Below are positions 14,257-22,868 of a DNA stretch of 35,056 nucleotides, piece by piece. A program made the translations under genes and the position numbers. The notes beneath the pieces are model-generated. The model made no database searches and was not told the DNA's origin. It was given only the letters and a program-made list of their open reading frames with translations. Within the stretch, counting starts at the first letter, position 1; each line of letters starts with the position of its first letter. The stretch comes from Candidatus Zixiibacteriota bacterium (lineage in GTDB: Bacteria; RBG-13-66-14; B26-G2; WVWN01): NCBI GenBank assembly GCA_011773985.1, contig WVWN01000003.1, forward strand, positions 59,697-94,752, given 5' to 3'.

Positions 14257-16488
14257 CTACCACCCCATCGCCTCGAGGCGGGCGAGGTTGGCTTGTACCT
14301 CCGGCGAGTCCGGGGCGATGCCGGCCGCGCGCATAAGCTCTGCCTTGGCCTCGACGTACCGCCCCCGGGCGATGAGCGCCAGCGCGTACGCGTTCATCAA
14401 ACCCACGTCGTTATACTCGTGGACGTTTTCGGCGAGCACCTTTAAGGCCTCGTCGTCGCGCCCTTCGGCGCCGTAAATCTTCGCGAGCATTAGGACGGCG
14501 CCGGGGTCGTTGTAGCCGCGCTCGAGCGTATTCTCCAATTCGCGCTCGGCGGCCGCCATATCTCCCCGCGCCAAATGAATTCCCGCCAGGAGGCGGTGGG
14601 TCTTGCCGTCGTGGGGCTTAAGGGCCACCGCGACGCGCGCGTGCTCGAGCGCGCCGTCGAGGTCACCTTCCGCCTCGGCGGCCATCGCCAGGTACGCGTA
14701 CGCCATGTACGTGTTGGGGTCGAAGCCGGCCGAGATCGCCGCGCGGGCCGTGCGAGCGGCGTCGACGTACCGACCCCGGTCGTAATACCATCGCGCGAGG
14801 TTGACGTGCGGCACGGGCACGGCCGGCGCCATCTCCGCAGCGTGAGTAAAGTAATACTCGGCCCGCCCCGGGTCACGGCGGTAGTCGTAGTAAAAGCCGT
14901 GATTTTCCCACACGCTCAACGCGAGCTCGAAGCCGTGCGTGGGACGGTCCGCCTCATAGCGCGCCGTTCGTAAGAGCCTCTCGGCTCTCGCCATGACCTC
15001 GGCGTCCAAAGGCCACGCGTCGCCCCGCGCGGTCTCGCGGCCCGTCAACTCCAACGTGAAACCGGCGGGCCGGCCGCGGCGGCAAAATGCCCGCCGCTGG
15101 TGGGTTTGAGAGATGAAATAGTAATCGGCGAAGACAGGCCGCACGCCGGCCTCTCGCCACATCAAACCGGCCAACTTGTCGATATCGTATCTCTCGTCGT
15201 TTATATTATACAGCTCGACGTCGGGGCGCTGGCGAAGCGCGTATTGCCGAAACCAGTAGATGAAATTCGACGTAGTGGTACCCGAGACGTAAATCGCCCC
15301 GTAGCCCACCGGCAGGAATATTTGGCGGCTGTAATAGGAAAGGAATGCCGGGTCGCGGCGCTGGCGGCCCCACTCGGCGACCGAGGTCCACGCGACCGCG
15401 GCCGCCGCGACGGTAACGGCGGCCGCCCTCAGTTTCCCGCGCGCGGAGGCGAAGAGGGCGACCGCGGCGACCGCGGCGCACGCGAAGGCAAGCCCTAGGA
15501 ACGGCAGCCTATACCTCTCGAGGTCGGGTATGTCGTAGAAGAATAAGAACGCGACGTTCAAGGCCGAGGCCGCCGCCACGGACGCCGCGGCGAACCGGGA
15601 CCGGCGCCAGACGAGCCAGAAGCCCAAAGGCGCGAGCAGCACCAAAGGGCCGCCGTTCCGCCAAAAAGCCTCTACGAGCTCGCGTAGGCGAAAACCTACC
15701 AGGAGCCATGTCGGTACCCTAAAATTATAAGAGAACTGCCGGCCGGTGGCGTGGAGAAGGGTCGTCCGGATATCGGCCGTGCCGGTCCAGGCCCAGGTTA
15801 GCGGGGGCGCCGCGACGGTCCGCAAGGGAACGTAAAGGGCCACAGAGAGTCCCAGCAACCACGCCAGGGCCCCCAGGCATAGACCGCGGAAACCAGGCCG
15901 CCGCGTCGAAACCCAAATAACCAGGAATACGAAGACGTACGCGAACGCGGTGAGGTGGACGCCCGGCGCCAAGCCGCCCAAAAAAGCCGCCGCTACGAAG
16001 AAACGGTCGTCGCCGCGCCGCCGGGCCACGTCGAGTAGAAAAAGCGCGCCGAGTAAAAGCGCGAAGGCGGCGCCGTAAACTTCGACCGACGTCGCCTCGA
16101 GCCATATTGCCGGCGTCGCGGCGAAAAGAACGCCGGCTAGGGTGGCGAACGCCGCGACGGCCGGTTCGCCCGGGCCGTTTCGGTAGGTGACGCGGAAGAC
16201 CCAAAACGCGAGTAGCGCGGGCGCGAGCGCGACGAGCAGCGCGTTGGCGACGTCGGCCGAGGCCGCGGCCCATCCGGCGGGAAGTATTAGGAGGGGAAGG
16301 GCGAGAATTTGTAGATAGGCGGGGTAGCCGGTGGGGTGGGCGATGCCGAGCACCGACGCTGCGGCGACGAAGTCCCCCCAATCGCCGCTCGCCGGGGCCT
16401 TCGCCGCGGTGGCGACGTATAAGGCGGCGGCCACGGCGTACGTCACGCCGAAAACCGCAAGGGCCGGGTTTCGCAGAATTTGCCTCAC
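14257..16488 (-). CDS. DUF2723/TPR polytopic membrane protein 1
   Basis: 743 aa from a GTG at 16488 that overlaps the stop of the upstream gene (GTGA). A longer start is possible but would overlap that gene by 73 bases. The N-terminal half has about ten hydrophobic segments and the DUF2723 signature: an acidic first loop SGDWGDFVAAASVLGIAHPTGYPAYL, as in GT-C glycosyltransferases. A soluble segment near 400-500 (YVSGTTTSNFIYWFRQYALRQRPDVELYN in short runs) follows, then tetratricopeptide repeats from about 540 (PHVNLARWYYDRGRY, AYAYLAMAAEAEGDLDGALEHARVAV). Probably transfers a lipid-linked sugar outside the inner membrane; substrate unknown. Confidence 0.8.
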   Translation of the reverse strand: MRQILRNPALAVFGVTYAVAAALYVATAAKAPASGDWGDFVAAASVLGIAHPTGYPAYLQILALPLLILPAGWAAASADVANALLVALAPALLAFWVFRVTYRNGPGEPAVAAFATLAGVLFAATPAIWLEATSVEVYGAAFALLLGALFLLDVARRRGDDRFFVAAAFLGGLAPGVHLTAFAYVFVFLVIWVSTRRPGFRGLCLGALAWLLGLSVALYVPLRTVAAPPLTWAWTGTADIRTTLLHATGRQFSYNFRVPTWLLVGFRLRELVEAFWRNGGPLVLLAPLGFWLVWRRSRFAAASVAAASALNVAFLFFYDIPDLERYRLPFLGLAFACAAVAAVALFASARGKLRAAAVTVAAAAVAWTSVAEWGRQRRDPAFLSYYSRQIFLPVGYGAIYVSGTTTSNFIYWFRQYALRQRPDVELYNINDERYDIDKLAGLMWREAGVRPVFADYYFISQTHQRRAFCRRGRPAGFTLELTGRETARGDAWPLDAEVMARAERLLRTARYEADRPTHGFELALSVWENHGFYYDYRRDPGRAEYYFTHAAEMAPAVPVPHVNLARWYYDRGRYVDAARTARAAISAGFDPNTYMAYAYLAMAAEAEGDLDGALEHARVAVALKPHDGKTHRLLAGIHLARGDMAAAERELENTLERGYNDPGAVLMLAKIYGAEGRDDEALKVLAENVHEYNDVGLMNAYALALIARGRYVEAKAELMRAAGIAPDSPEVQANLARLEAMGW

Positions 16489-19043
16489 GTTTTCGGCGCC
16501 GATTTCGCACGGGCGTATTTCGCTATGAGAGCCTTGAATTCCGGCGAATCCCGACACGCCGCAAAGTCCTCATCCCGCGGCGCCATCGCGGCGTAGCGGC
16601 CCGGGTTAAGCTGGAGCGCGAGCTCGAGGTGTTTAAACGCGCGCCCGGTGAGGCCGTCGCGGGCGTATAAGCAGGCGAGGTTGTATTGGGCTTGGGCGTT
16701 GCCGGGATTTATGTTTAACGCGGCCTCGAAGTCTTTCGCCGCGGATGTCGTATCGCCCAACTTCAGAAAGTTGACGCCGCGGGCCGTGTATACTCGCGCG
16801 GCGTAGGGGTCGAGCTCGAGCGATTTATCGAAGGCCGCGAGGGCGCGGCGGCTGTCGCCCGCGGCGTCGTACGTCAGCCCGAGCTCCAACCAGAACTCGG
16901 CGTCGTCGGCGTAACGCGTCTTCGCCGCCTCGAACGCCGCCAGCGCTTTATCGAAGTCACCTTGCTCGCGGAAGATTATCGCGTGGACGTACCCACCCTC
17001 GCCGGTCGCGTCGGTCTCGAGCGTTTTGGCCACTTCGGCGGCCTCGTCCGCCCGCCCGGCCGCGAACAGCGCGCGCGCCAGCTTGGCGCGGATGGCCGCG
17101 TTTTCGGGGGCGAGCTCCAGCGCCCGTCGATAACATTCCACGGCGTCCTCGGCACGGCCGGTGACCGTATAGACGCTCGCTAAATTCTGATAGCCGTCGG
17201 CGTCGTCGGGGATGAGGCTGACGTACGATTTTAGTAGCTCTTCCTGGGGTTGGATAATGCCGCGGTCGGCGAGGTGATTGCTCAAGCGGGAGTAGTAGAC
17301 GGCGACCAGCTGCTTAAAGAACGGGTCGCTGAGTTCGCCGCGCCCCTCTTTTTCGACGACGGCCATCACCGCCGTAAGCGCTTCTATCGCCGCAACGCCG
17401 CGCCGGCGTATATCGGCCGGGGCAGGTTCTTCCGTCACAACCTCTAAGGCGAGAGCGTACGGGATAAAGTATTTTTGCAATCTTTTACTCCGGTCGCCGA
17501 GCCCCCAGAACATCCGCCGCCGGTCAGCGTTCTCGGCGATAATATCCGCGATGACTTCGGGCAAGACGAAGTCGTCGCTCGAGCGGAAGACGATACCTCG
17601 TCCGTCGTAATCGCCGCGAGCTACGGCTCGCGCGGCAAGCATTCGAATCTCATCCTCTTCCGGAAGCGCCAGGTCCGGGTTGCGCCGGGCGAGCGCCGTC
17701 AAGTAGCCGCGGCTCGCGAGCCGGATCTGATCCACTATTGTGACGTCGGGCCTCGAGTGCTCGGCGTACACGTTGTACCACGTTATAAAGGTATTCGTGT
17801 CGCCGCTGGGGAAGAAGATCGGTCGCGCGGGTAGTGCCGCCAGAAGGCGACGGCCGTAGGTTATTGAAAAGATGAAACCGCGCCGATGGGCGTAAGGGAA
17901 GTTCGTGACGAAGGCCCAGCCCGCCGCCGCGAGGATCACCGCCGCCCCGCCCACCACGGCCGCGACGCGAACGGTGGGGAACCCTTTCGTCACCGCCCGG
18001 ACAACGACGCCGACGCCGAGGCCGGCGGCGAATACCGCCGTTAAGTGTAAAGGGATAAAGTAGAAATAAATATCTGGAATCAAGTAAACGAGGCAGTAGG
18101 CAAGGTGCCCGGCGTAATACAATATGAGTGCCAGCGCGACGGCCCACCGGCGTTTTAGAAAAAGCCATACCAACGCCGCGGCCGCGAACGCCGCCGCTGG
18201 CGTGACGTTAGACAACGCCGCGCCGCGGTATTGTGCCAACGCGTCCTTGACCCCCGCAAAACCCTCCTCCAGGAAATTGGCCCGGTATTGAAATCCGGCG
18301 AGGTGGGCGTAAGCTGAACCGAGGGTGGAGGGGTCGTTCCAGTTGAAGAGCGGCTTCTGCGCCGCGCGGAGCGGCGTATAAAGGTTTACGGATACGCCCG
18401 CCAAGAAGAGGACGGCCGCGAGCGGCAGCGCCGCGACGAGGGCCCGCGCCTTCGCCCGCCCCGGCCAGCCGATAAGTACGAGCGGCGGGAAGAACAATAC
18501 GATCGTCACGTGGTTGGCGAGCGAAAGGCCCGCGATCAAGGCCAAGACGTAAAGCTCCCGCGCCGCCCCCGTCCGCCTCAAGCGAAGTGCGGCCCAGAGC
18601 AAAGCCCCCCAGAAAAGCGCGTTCAACGCGTATACTTCGGCCATCGTCGCGACGGACCAGAGCGTCCGCCCGGCCAGAACCAAAAGCCCCGCCGCGGCTA
18701 TCGCCAACGCCCGGGCCGTATCCCCGAAGTCCAACTGCCGCGCCAACTCGCCCGCCGCCAGCGCCACGAAGAAGGCCGCCCCCGCCGCCGCGGCCGCCGA
18801 TACTAAATTTATCAAAAACGCCTGCCCTCCCCAAGGGAACAACGTCGCGAGCTGCCCCAATAGCGCGTACAGCGGGTAGCCGGTGGGATGGGCGACGCCC
18901 AACGTGGCCGCGATGCCCAGGAACTCGCCCGAGTCGAGTATCGAGAGCCCCGGCGCCGCCCCCGCGCCGTAGAGCGCGAAGCCGCCGAATAAAAAGGCCC
19001 AGGGGAGGGCCGAGGTCAACGGTATATTAACACGCCTGGCCAA
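16485..19043 (-). CDS. DUF2723/TPR polytopic membrane protein 2
   Basis: 852 aa, TTG start 5 bp after the stop of the upstream gene. Same layout as the next gene, so a tandem duplicate. First loop LDSGEFLGIAATLGVAHPTGYPLYALLG carries the acidic DSGEF motif. Multiple membrane segments to about residue 390. A soluble part with FPSGDTNTFITWYNVYAEHSRPDVTIVDQ follows in short runs, then at least six TPR units (YQNLASVYTVTGRAEDAVECYRRALEL, WLELGLTYDAAGDSRRALAAFDKSLEL, AQYNLACLYARDGLTGRAFKHLELAL). Predicted GT-C-fold enzyme acting on the periplasmic face; the acceptor is unknown. Confidence 0.82.
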   Translation of the reverse strand: MARRVNIPLTSALPWAFLFGGFALYGAGAAPGLSILDSGEFLGIAATLGVAHPTGYPLYALLGQLATLFPWGGQAFLINLVSAAAAAGAAFFVALAAGELARQLDFGDTARALAIAAAGLLVLAGRTLWSVATMAEVYALNALFWGALLWAALRLRRTGAARELYVLALIAGLSLANHVTIVLFFPPLVLIGWPGRAKARALVAALPLAAVLFLAGVSVNLYTPLRAAQKPLFNWNDPSTLGSAYAHLAGFQYRANFLEEGFAGVKDALAQYRGAALSNVTPAAAFAAAALVWLFLKRRWAVALALILYYAGHLAYCLVYLIPDIYFYFIPLHLTAVFAAGLGVGVVVRAVTKGFPTVRVAAVVGGAAVILAAAGWAFVTNFPYAHRRGFIFSITYGRRLLAALPARPIFFPSGDTNTFITWYNVYAEHSRPDVTIVDQIRLASRGYLTALARRNPDLALPEEDEIRMLAARAVARGDYDGRGIVFRSSDDFVLPEVIADIIAENADRRRMFWGLGDRSKRLQKYFIPYALALEVVTEEPAPADIRRRGVAAIEALTAVMAVVEKEGRGELSDPFFKQLVAVYYSRLSNHLADRGIIQPQEELLKSYVSLIPDDADGYQNLASVYTVTGRAEDAVECYRRALELAPENAAIRAKLARALFAAGRADEAAEVAKTLETDATGEGGYVHAIIFREQGDFDKALAAFEAAKTRYADDAEFWLELGLTYDAAGDSRRALAAFDKSLELDPYAARVYTARGVNFLKLGDTTSAAKDFEAALNINPGNAQAQYNLACLYARDGLTGRAFKHLELALQLNPGRYAAMAPRDEDFAACRDSPEFKALIAKYARAKSAPKT

Positions 19044-19048
19044 GGCCG

Positions 19049-21160
19049 TTATTCCGCGCGGGAGAAGAAGTAGTAACGCGCCGGCCTATTATAAGACAGG
19101 TCTTCACCCGCCGTCTTCAGGGAAATGCGTATTCGCCCGTCGCCGACGAGCTTCGCGGGGATACGGAAAAGGCCGTCAACGTATGCGTCGGTCCCGACTG
19201 ACGGCACTTCCCAAATCCCGGCCGGGGCGTCGTTGACGCGGACGTTTGCGCCGAACGGCGGTTCGCACCGGACCGCCGCGATCGCGTCCCGTCCTCCCGG
19301 AACCTCTACCGTAAATTCCTCCACGCCACTTACTAGGCGGCCCGCTTCGAAAACATTTACGCCCCCGGCCGCGGCCAGCGGTAAAGGCCCGGCGAAGCCG
19401 AAAAGGGTGTTCCGCCCGCGGGGCCGTAAGCGGTAACGGTGGGCCGATTCGGATATCACGTCCGCGACGTTTACCTCGTCAACGAGCTCGAAACCTTTCA
19501 GCGCCCTCGCCGAGGGCGGCGGCGACGCCTCGAATACCTCCGGCACGAACTCCGCCACCGCCATGTCGCGGGCGCCCGCCATCGTATTGGTGACGAGCCG
19601 GCCGTGGTACTCCGGCGACGTGACAACGCCGGCCTCATCAAAGGGGTATGCGTTAAAATAACCGACGAAATAGTCGCCGCGCTTGCCCTCGCGCCGCACG
19701 AACTCCGCGGCGCCGGCCCACCCCTCGTTGCCGAAACGCCAGGCCTCGCGCGTGACCAAACCTTCGATATCTACGATTCGCCGCTCGCCGTAATAGGCGA
19801 GGGCGCCCACGTCGTGGGTGAATATGTTTACTCTCTCGGGCGTATTTTCCCTGATGTAACGGGCTACGGCTACGTGCTGGAAACGGATATCGCGGCCGGA
19901 CATACCGTAAGCGACCCAGAAATAAGCCGACGAAATAAGGCCGAAGACGAGGAAATAAGCGGCGCCGGTCCAGAACATCGCCGCGTGGCTTATGGTGGGG
20001 CGGCCGTAGCGGATAAGGTACGCCAGGCCGTCTATGCCGCCGAGTACGCCGATGACGAAGAGGGGGAAATACGGCGCGATGTAACGGGCGAAGTGGCGCG
20101 GTGCGGGCACGGCGGCGCAGGCCGCGGCGGCACACGCCAGAAACACTAAGCCCGCGGCGAACGCCGCCGACGGCCTCCGGTCCGACCAGGACTTTCGCGC
20201 GGCGCGCCCCCATCCCACCAGGAAGAAGGCGAGCGCGAGCGGCGCGAAGTAGGCCGCCGCGGCGTGTACGGTGTTCGCGTTATAGAAACCTTTAACGTAA
20301 TACCCGTTCAATCCCCCCAAAACGCTCTTTACCACGTAGATGCCATAGGCGATTATGGCCACCAACCGCACGGCCCAAGGCTGCGTCTTATGGGCCAGGA
20401 TCGATTTCGAAAGGAAGCCTGCCGGCGTCACGTAACCGCCCGCGAGGTAGTTTAGGGCCAAGTAAGCCGGCACCAGCGCGAGGCCGAGCAGCACCAGCCA
20501 CCTCACGCGCCGCTCCGTCGGGCCGCCACTTTGAACTTTAGGCCCGGCGCCGATCAGAGCCAGAGCGGCAAATATTACCGCGGCGATTATCCCTTCCGGC
20601 CGGGCAAGCGTCAACGTCGCCAACGCGACGATGAATACCGCCGGGCGGTCGTAATCCTTATATAATATGTACGCGTAAAGGCTGAAGAGGAGCGTGGCGA
20701 TATAAAGACCGGCATCCATTCCGCCGAGCGCGTGGAACGTTATCGGCCCCGTAGTCGCGTATATGAACGTAGAGGGGATTACGTAGCGCCCCTCGAAGAG
20801 GTGCCGCGCGACCTTGGCGAAGAGCCAGATGCTAACGCCGTAAAGGACGACGTTCAGTAGGAAGGAAGCCCAGACGAGCGCGTCCGGCGTCCGGAATATC
20901 AACGCTAGCGGCGTGAGCAAGAGTAGATAGAGATAGGACGTTACGCCGGTCGTGGGCGGGTCGCCGAGGTTGTAGACGAGGGGGTGGCCCGCGGCGAAGT
21001 TGCGCGCGTAGTGCAGGAAGATGTAGGCGTCGTCGAGCGGGAACGTCAGGAAGCGGTCCGTGAAATATAGATTAATAAATATGTATAACGCGCCCGTTAT
21101 CGCCGCGAGCGCCGCGGCCATAACTATAAAAAAAACGTCGCGCTGCCGACGCGCCTCCAT
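19049..21160 (-). CDS. Polytopic GT-C-like membrane glycosyltransferase
   Basis: 703 aa from the ATG at 21160. The frame also has an ATG at 21172, but that codon lies inside the -10 box of the promoter. The first loop after TM1 holds an acidic pair in FPLDDAYIFLHYARNFAAGHPLVYN, as in ArnT/PMT-like GT-C enzymes. About ten membrane segments follow, then a soluble C-terminal domain (FTHDVGALAYYGERRIVDIEGLVTR). It leads the three-gene membrane-protein operon; 5 bp separate it from the next gene. Likely adds a sugar to a lipid-linked glycan or protein. Substrate not known. Confidence 0.75.
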   Translation of the reverse strand: MEARRQRDVFFIVMAAALAAITGALYIFINLYFTDRFLTFPLDDAYIFLHYARNFAAGHPLVYNLGDPPTTGVTSYLYLLLLTPLALIFRTPDALVWASFLLNVVLYGVSIWLFAKVARHLFEGRYVIPSTFIYATTGPITFHALGGMDAGLYIATLLFSLYAYILYKDYDRPAVFIVALATLTLARPEGIIAAVIFAALALIGAGPKVQSGGPTERRVRWLVLLGLALVPAYLALNYLAGGYVTPAGFLSKSILAHKTQPWAVRLVAIIAYGIYVVKSVLGGLNGYYVKGFYNANTVHAAAAYFAPLALAFFLVGWGRAARKSWSDRRPSAAFAAGLVFLACAAAACAAVPAPRHFARYIAPYFPLFVIGVLGGIDGLAYLIRYGRPTISHAAMFWTGAAYFLVFGLISSAYFWVAYGMSGRDIRFQHVAVARYIRENTPERVNIFTHDVGALAYYGERRIVDIEGLVTREAWRFGNEGWAGAAEFVRREGKRGDYFVGYFNAYPFDEAGVVTSPEYHGRLVTNTMAGARDMAVAEFVPEVFEASPPPSARALKGFELVDEVNVADVISESAHRYRLRPRGRNTLFGFAGPLPLAAAGGVNVFEAGRLVSGVEEFTVEVPGGRDAIAAVRCEPPFGANVRVNDAPAGIWEVPSVGTDAYVDGLFRIPAKLVGDGRIRISLKTAGEDLSYNRPARYYFFSRAE

Positions 21161-21170
21161 AAACGGCGGC

Positions 21171-21200
21171 ATTCTACCACGGCCTTTTGGCGGGTGTCAA
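21171..21200 (-). promoter_or_regulatory. Near-consensus promoter for the GT-C/DUF2723 operon
   Basis: Minus strand: TTGACA (21200-21195), 18 bp, TAGAAT (21176-21171). The predicted start is near 21164, which rules out the ATG at 21172 and leaves about 4 nt before the ATG at 21160, so the mRNA may be nearly leaderless. Confidence 0.65.
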
Positions 21201-21280
21201 CGACTTAGGTGGGCTTCGCTCGGGGCGAGAAGCTACCCCCGACAGTAGGCCGGCTTGCGCTTCCGCTCCCCGGGGCAAGT

Positions 21281-21918
21281 CTACTTGTCCTTGAACCGGC
21301 CTAAGATATCCAACGCCGCTGTGGCGGCGTTTCTCACCTCAACCGTGCAGGGGAGGCTACGGTATTCGAAGCCGCGGGTCTTCAACTCGTACTCGCCCGC
21401 GATCCGACCCGCGTCGCGAATCTCGCGCGCGGACGCGTCGTCCGTCGCCTTCGTTATTTCCCGGTATTGCAGCGGCAAAACCCGCGCCGTCAGGCCGCGG
21501 GCGCCGATCTCGCGCAGGCTGAAGTGCACGTGCAGGCCGCAAGTCGCCGTGTTGTCGAATAAACCGACGTGGTGCGAATCGTGGGGGCCGTCCGCGACGT
21601 ATATATTCCGCGTGTGGTCCGGCATCTGGTCGTACTGGTACTTGGCCCACAGGTACTCGACGAAGCTCTCGTCGAATTCCATCGTCGGCGTGCGCAGCAG
21701 CTCCATCCCCAGCTTCTTCGCCTTCTTCTCGGCGAACGAAAAAAGCTCGTCCACGCTGGCGATTATGTCGCTTACGTTCTCGGAGGGCACGAGCGGAGCT
21801 CGACTAAGAAGCCCATCTCGTCGGCGGGAAAACCGAAAGACGCCGGCTCCACGACCTTCTTACCCTTCATCAAAAAAAGTTCCAGCTCGACGCCAACTTC
21901 CGGTAGTACTTCGTTAAT
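21281..21918 (-). pseudogene. Amidoligase/GCS-like gene with a frameshift
   Basis: The 3' part (21790-21281, 169 aa) reads SENVSDIIASVDELFSF, then TATCGLHVHFSLREIG and FEYRSLPCTVEVRNAATAALDIL, resembling the ATP-grasp-like fold of putative amidoligases and glutamate-cysteine ligases (G-L-H-V-H motif, then ExR). Directly upstream in another frame the sequence reads VLPEVGVELELFLM and FPADEMGFLVELRS, the expected N-terminus with its acidic GVELE motif. Joining the two needs one extra base near 21788-21793. No clear start codon exists for the upstream frame; an ATT at 21918 follows AAGGGGG. Either a recent pseudogene or a single-base sequence error. Family assignment is tentative. Confidence 0.55.
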
Positions 21919-22083
21919 CTTTCCCCCTTGCTTGGCTTTACCGGCGCTAACGGCGCCGTGCGGAAACTCTCATCGTATTCGTTAAAACGTCGTCGCCGCA
22001 AGCATAACATTTTATAGCTCGTAAATATCAAGAAAAATTATCGGGCCAAGCCGCGCCGCTCGATGCTTGTTAGAATGCTCGTG

Positions 22084-22106
22084 AAAAAGCCGCCCCGGGG
22101 GCGGCC
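22084..22106 (-). terminator. Terminator of the secreted protein gene
   Basis: On the minus strand GCCGCCC-CCG-GGGCGGC followed by five T. It lies 18 bases past the stop at 22124. Confidence 0.75.
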
Positions 22107-22123
22107 TTGCCTCGCGATTTTTT

Positions 22124-22678
22124 TTACCTGTAGAGTGCCTTCACCCGACCGAGCGAAGTTCCCCTTACGGCCGTGGGGGATATTAATAATGATACGTCGT
22201 CGACGCACCCCCAAACGTAGTCGGGGGTGATGTTGTAGTGTTGGGTTCTAATTCGTAAATAGGCGAATCGCGTCCCGATTTTGCTCAGAGGGAACTCTAC
22301 GAACGTCCAGACCCCGTTCTGTAAAAAAACGTCGTGGGAATTAGTACCTAGGTTGAAAATCAAGTCTCCTGCGCGCCAATTACGGCCGTCGATCAAGCCC
22401 CATAAAACCGCTTTCTTAACGTCCTCGGGGTAGATATTTGTACCCAAATCCTGCCGTAATGAAGCCGTAGTGTAAGCACTAACTTCGCCGTAGCCGGCGC
22501 AATAATAACCGGTATGGCCGTGACCGCGCAACGAGATCACGAATTTATCAGTGGACCAAGGCGCGATACGCCCGGTCTCGAAGCGGCCGTTTACGACCGC
22601 CTCCCGGTAACCGAACGCGTTCGCGGCAACCCCGAGAAAGATACTCAGTAAGGTTAGCGACTTTTTCATCTTCTCCAC
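22124..22678 (-). CDS. Small secreted protein with C-terminal TSLGRVKALYR tail
   Basis: 184 aa. Signal peptide MKKSLTLLSIFLGVAANAFG, then a beta-rich body resembling a carbohydrate-binding-module-like jelly roll (NGRFETGRIAPWST, GYYCAGYGEVSAYTTASLRQDLG, WTFVEFPLSKIGTRFAYLRIRTQ, WGCVDDVSLLI). It ends SPTAVRGTSLGRVKALYR, the same tail as the orphan fragments at 13344 and 14088. Single-gene unit with its own promoter and terminator. AGGAG lies about 8 nt before the first ATG; Met4 is an alternative start. Function unknown; export is well supported and sugar binding is inferred from the overall pattern only. Confidence 0.75.
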   Translation of the reverse strand: MEKMKKSLTLLSIFLGVAANAFGYREAVVNGRFETGRIAPWSTDKFVISLRGHGHTGYYCAGYGEVSAYTTASLRQDLGTNIYPEDVKKAVLWGLIDGRNWRAGDLIFNLGTNSHDVFLQNGVWTFVEFPLSKIGTRFAYLRIRTQHYNITPDYVWGCVDDVSLLISPTAVRGTSLGRVKALYR

Positions 22679-22704
22679 TCCTTTTTATTTTTTACCTTAA
22701 AAAT

Positions 22705-22733
22705 ATTATAATATAGCGGTATTTAAAAAGCAA
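22705..22733 (-). promoter_or_regulatory. Promoter of the small secreted protein
   Basis: Minus strand: TTGCTT (22733-22728), 17 bp, perfect TATAAT (22710-22705), in a strongly AT-rich upstream region. Confidence 0.6.
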
Positions 22734-22868
22734 ATTTTTTTAATAAAGAATTCCGTCAACCAAGGTTTTCAATTCGACCCGCGGGCCCCCTGAAGGCTAA
22801 GGCGCATCGCGGTTAAAGGTAACGCCGCCTTTTATCGGGTTCTTTCACTCAAAATTACGAGTACGCGG

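Noticed and set aside
16489-16557. Longer start for DUF2723 protein 1
   Set aside because: It would overlap the upstream gene by 73 bases; the GTGA overlap at 16488 is simpler and starts just before TM1.
21776-21795. Programmed ribosomal frameshifting in the amidoligase-like gene
   Set aside because: No slippery heptamer or downstream stimulatory structure was seen; mutation or sequence error is simpler.
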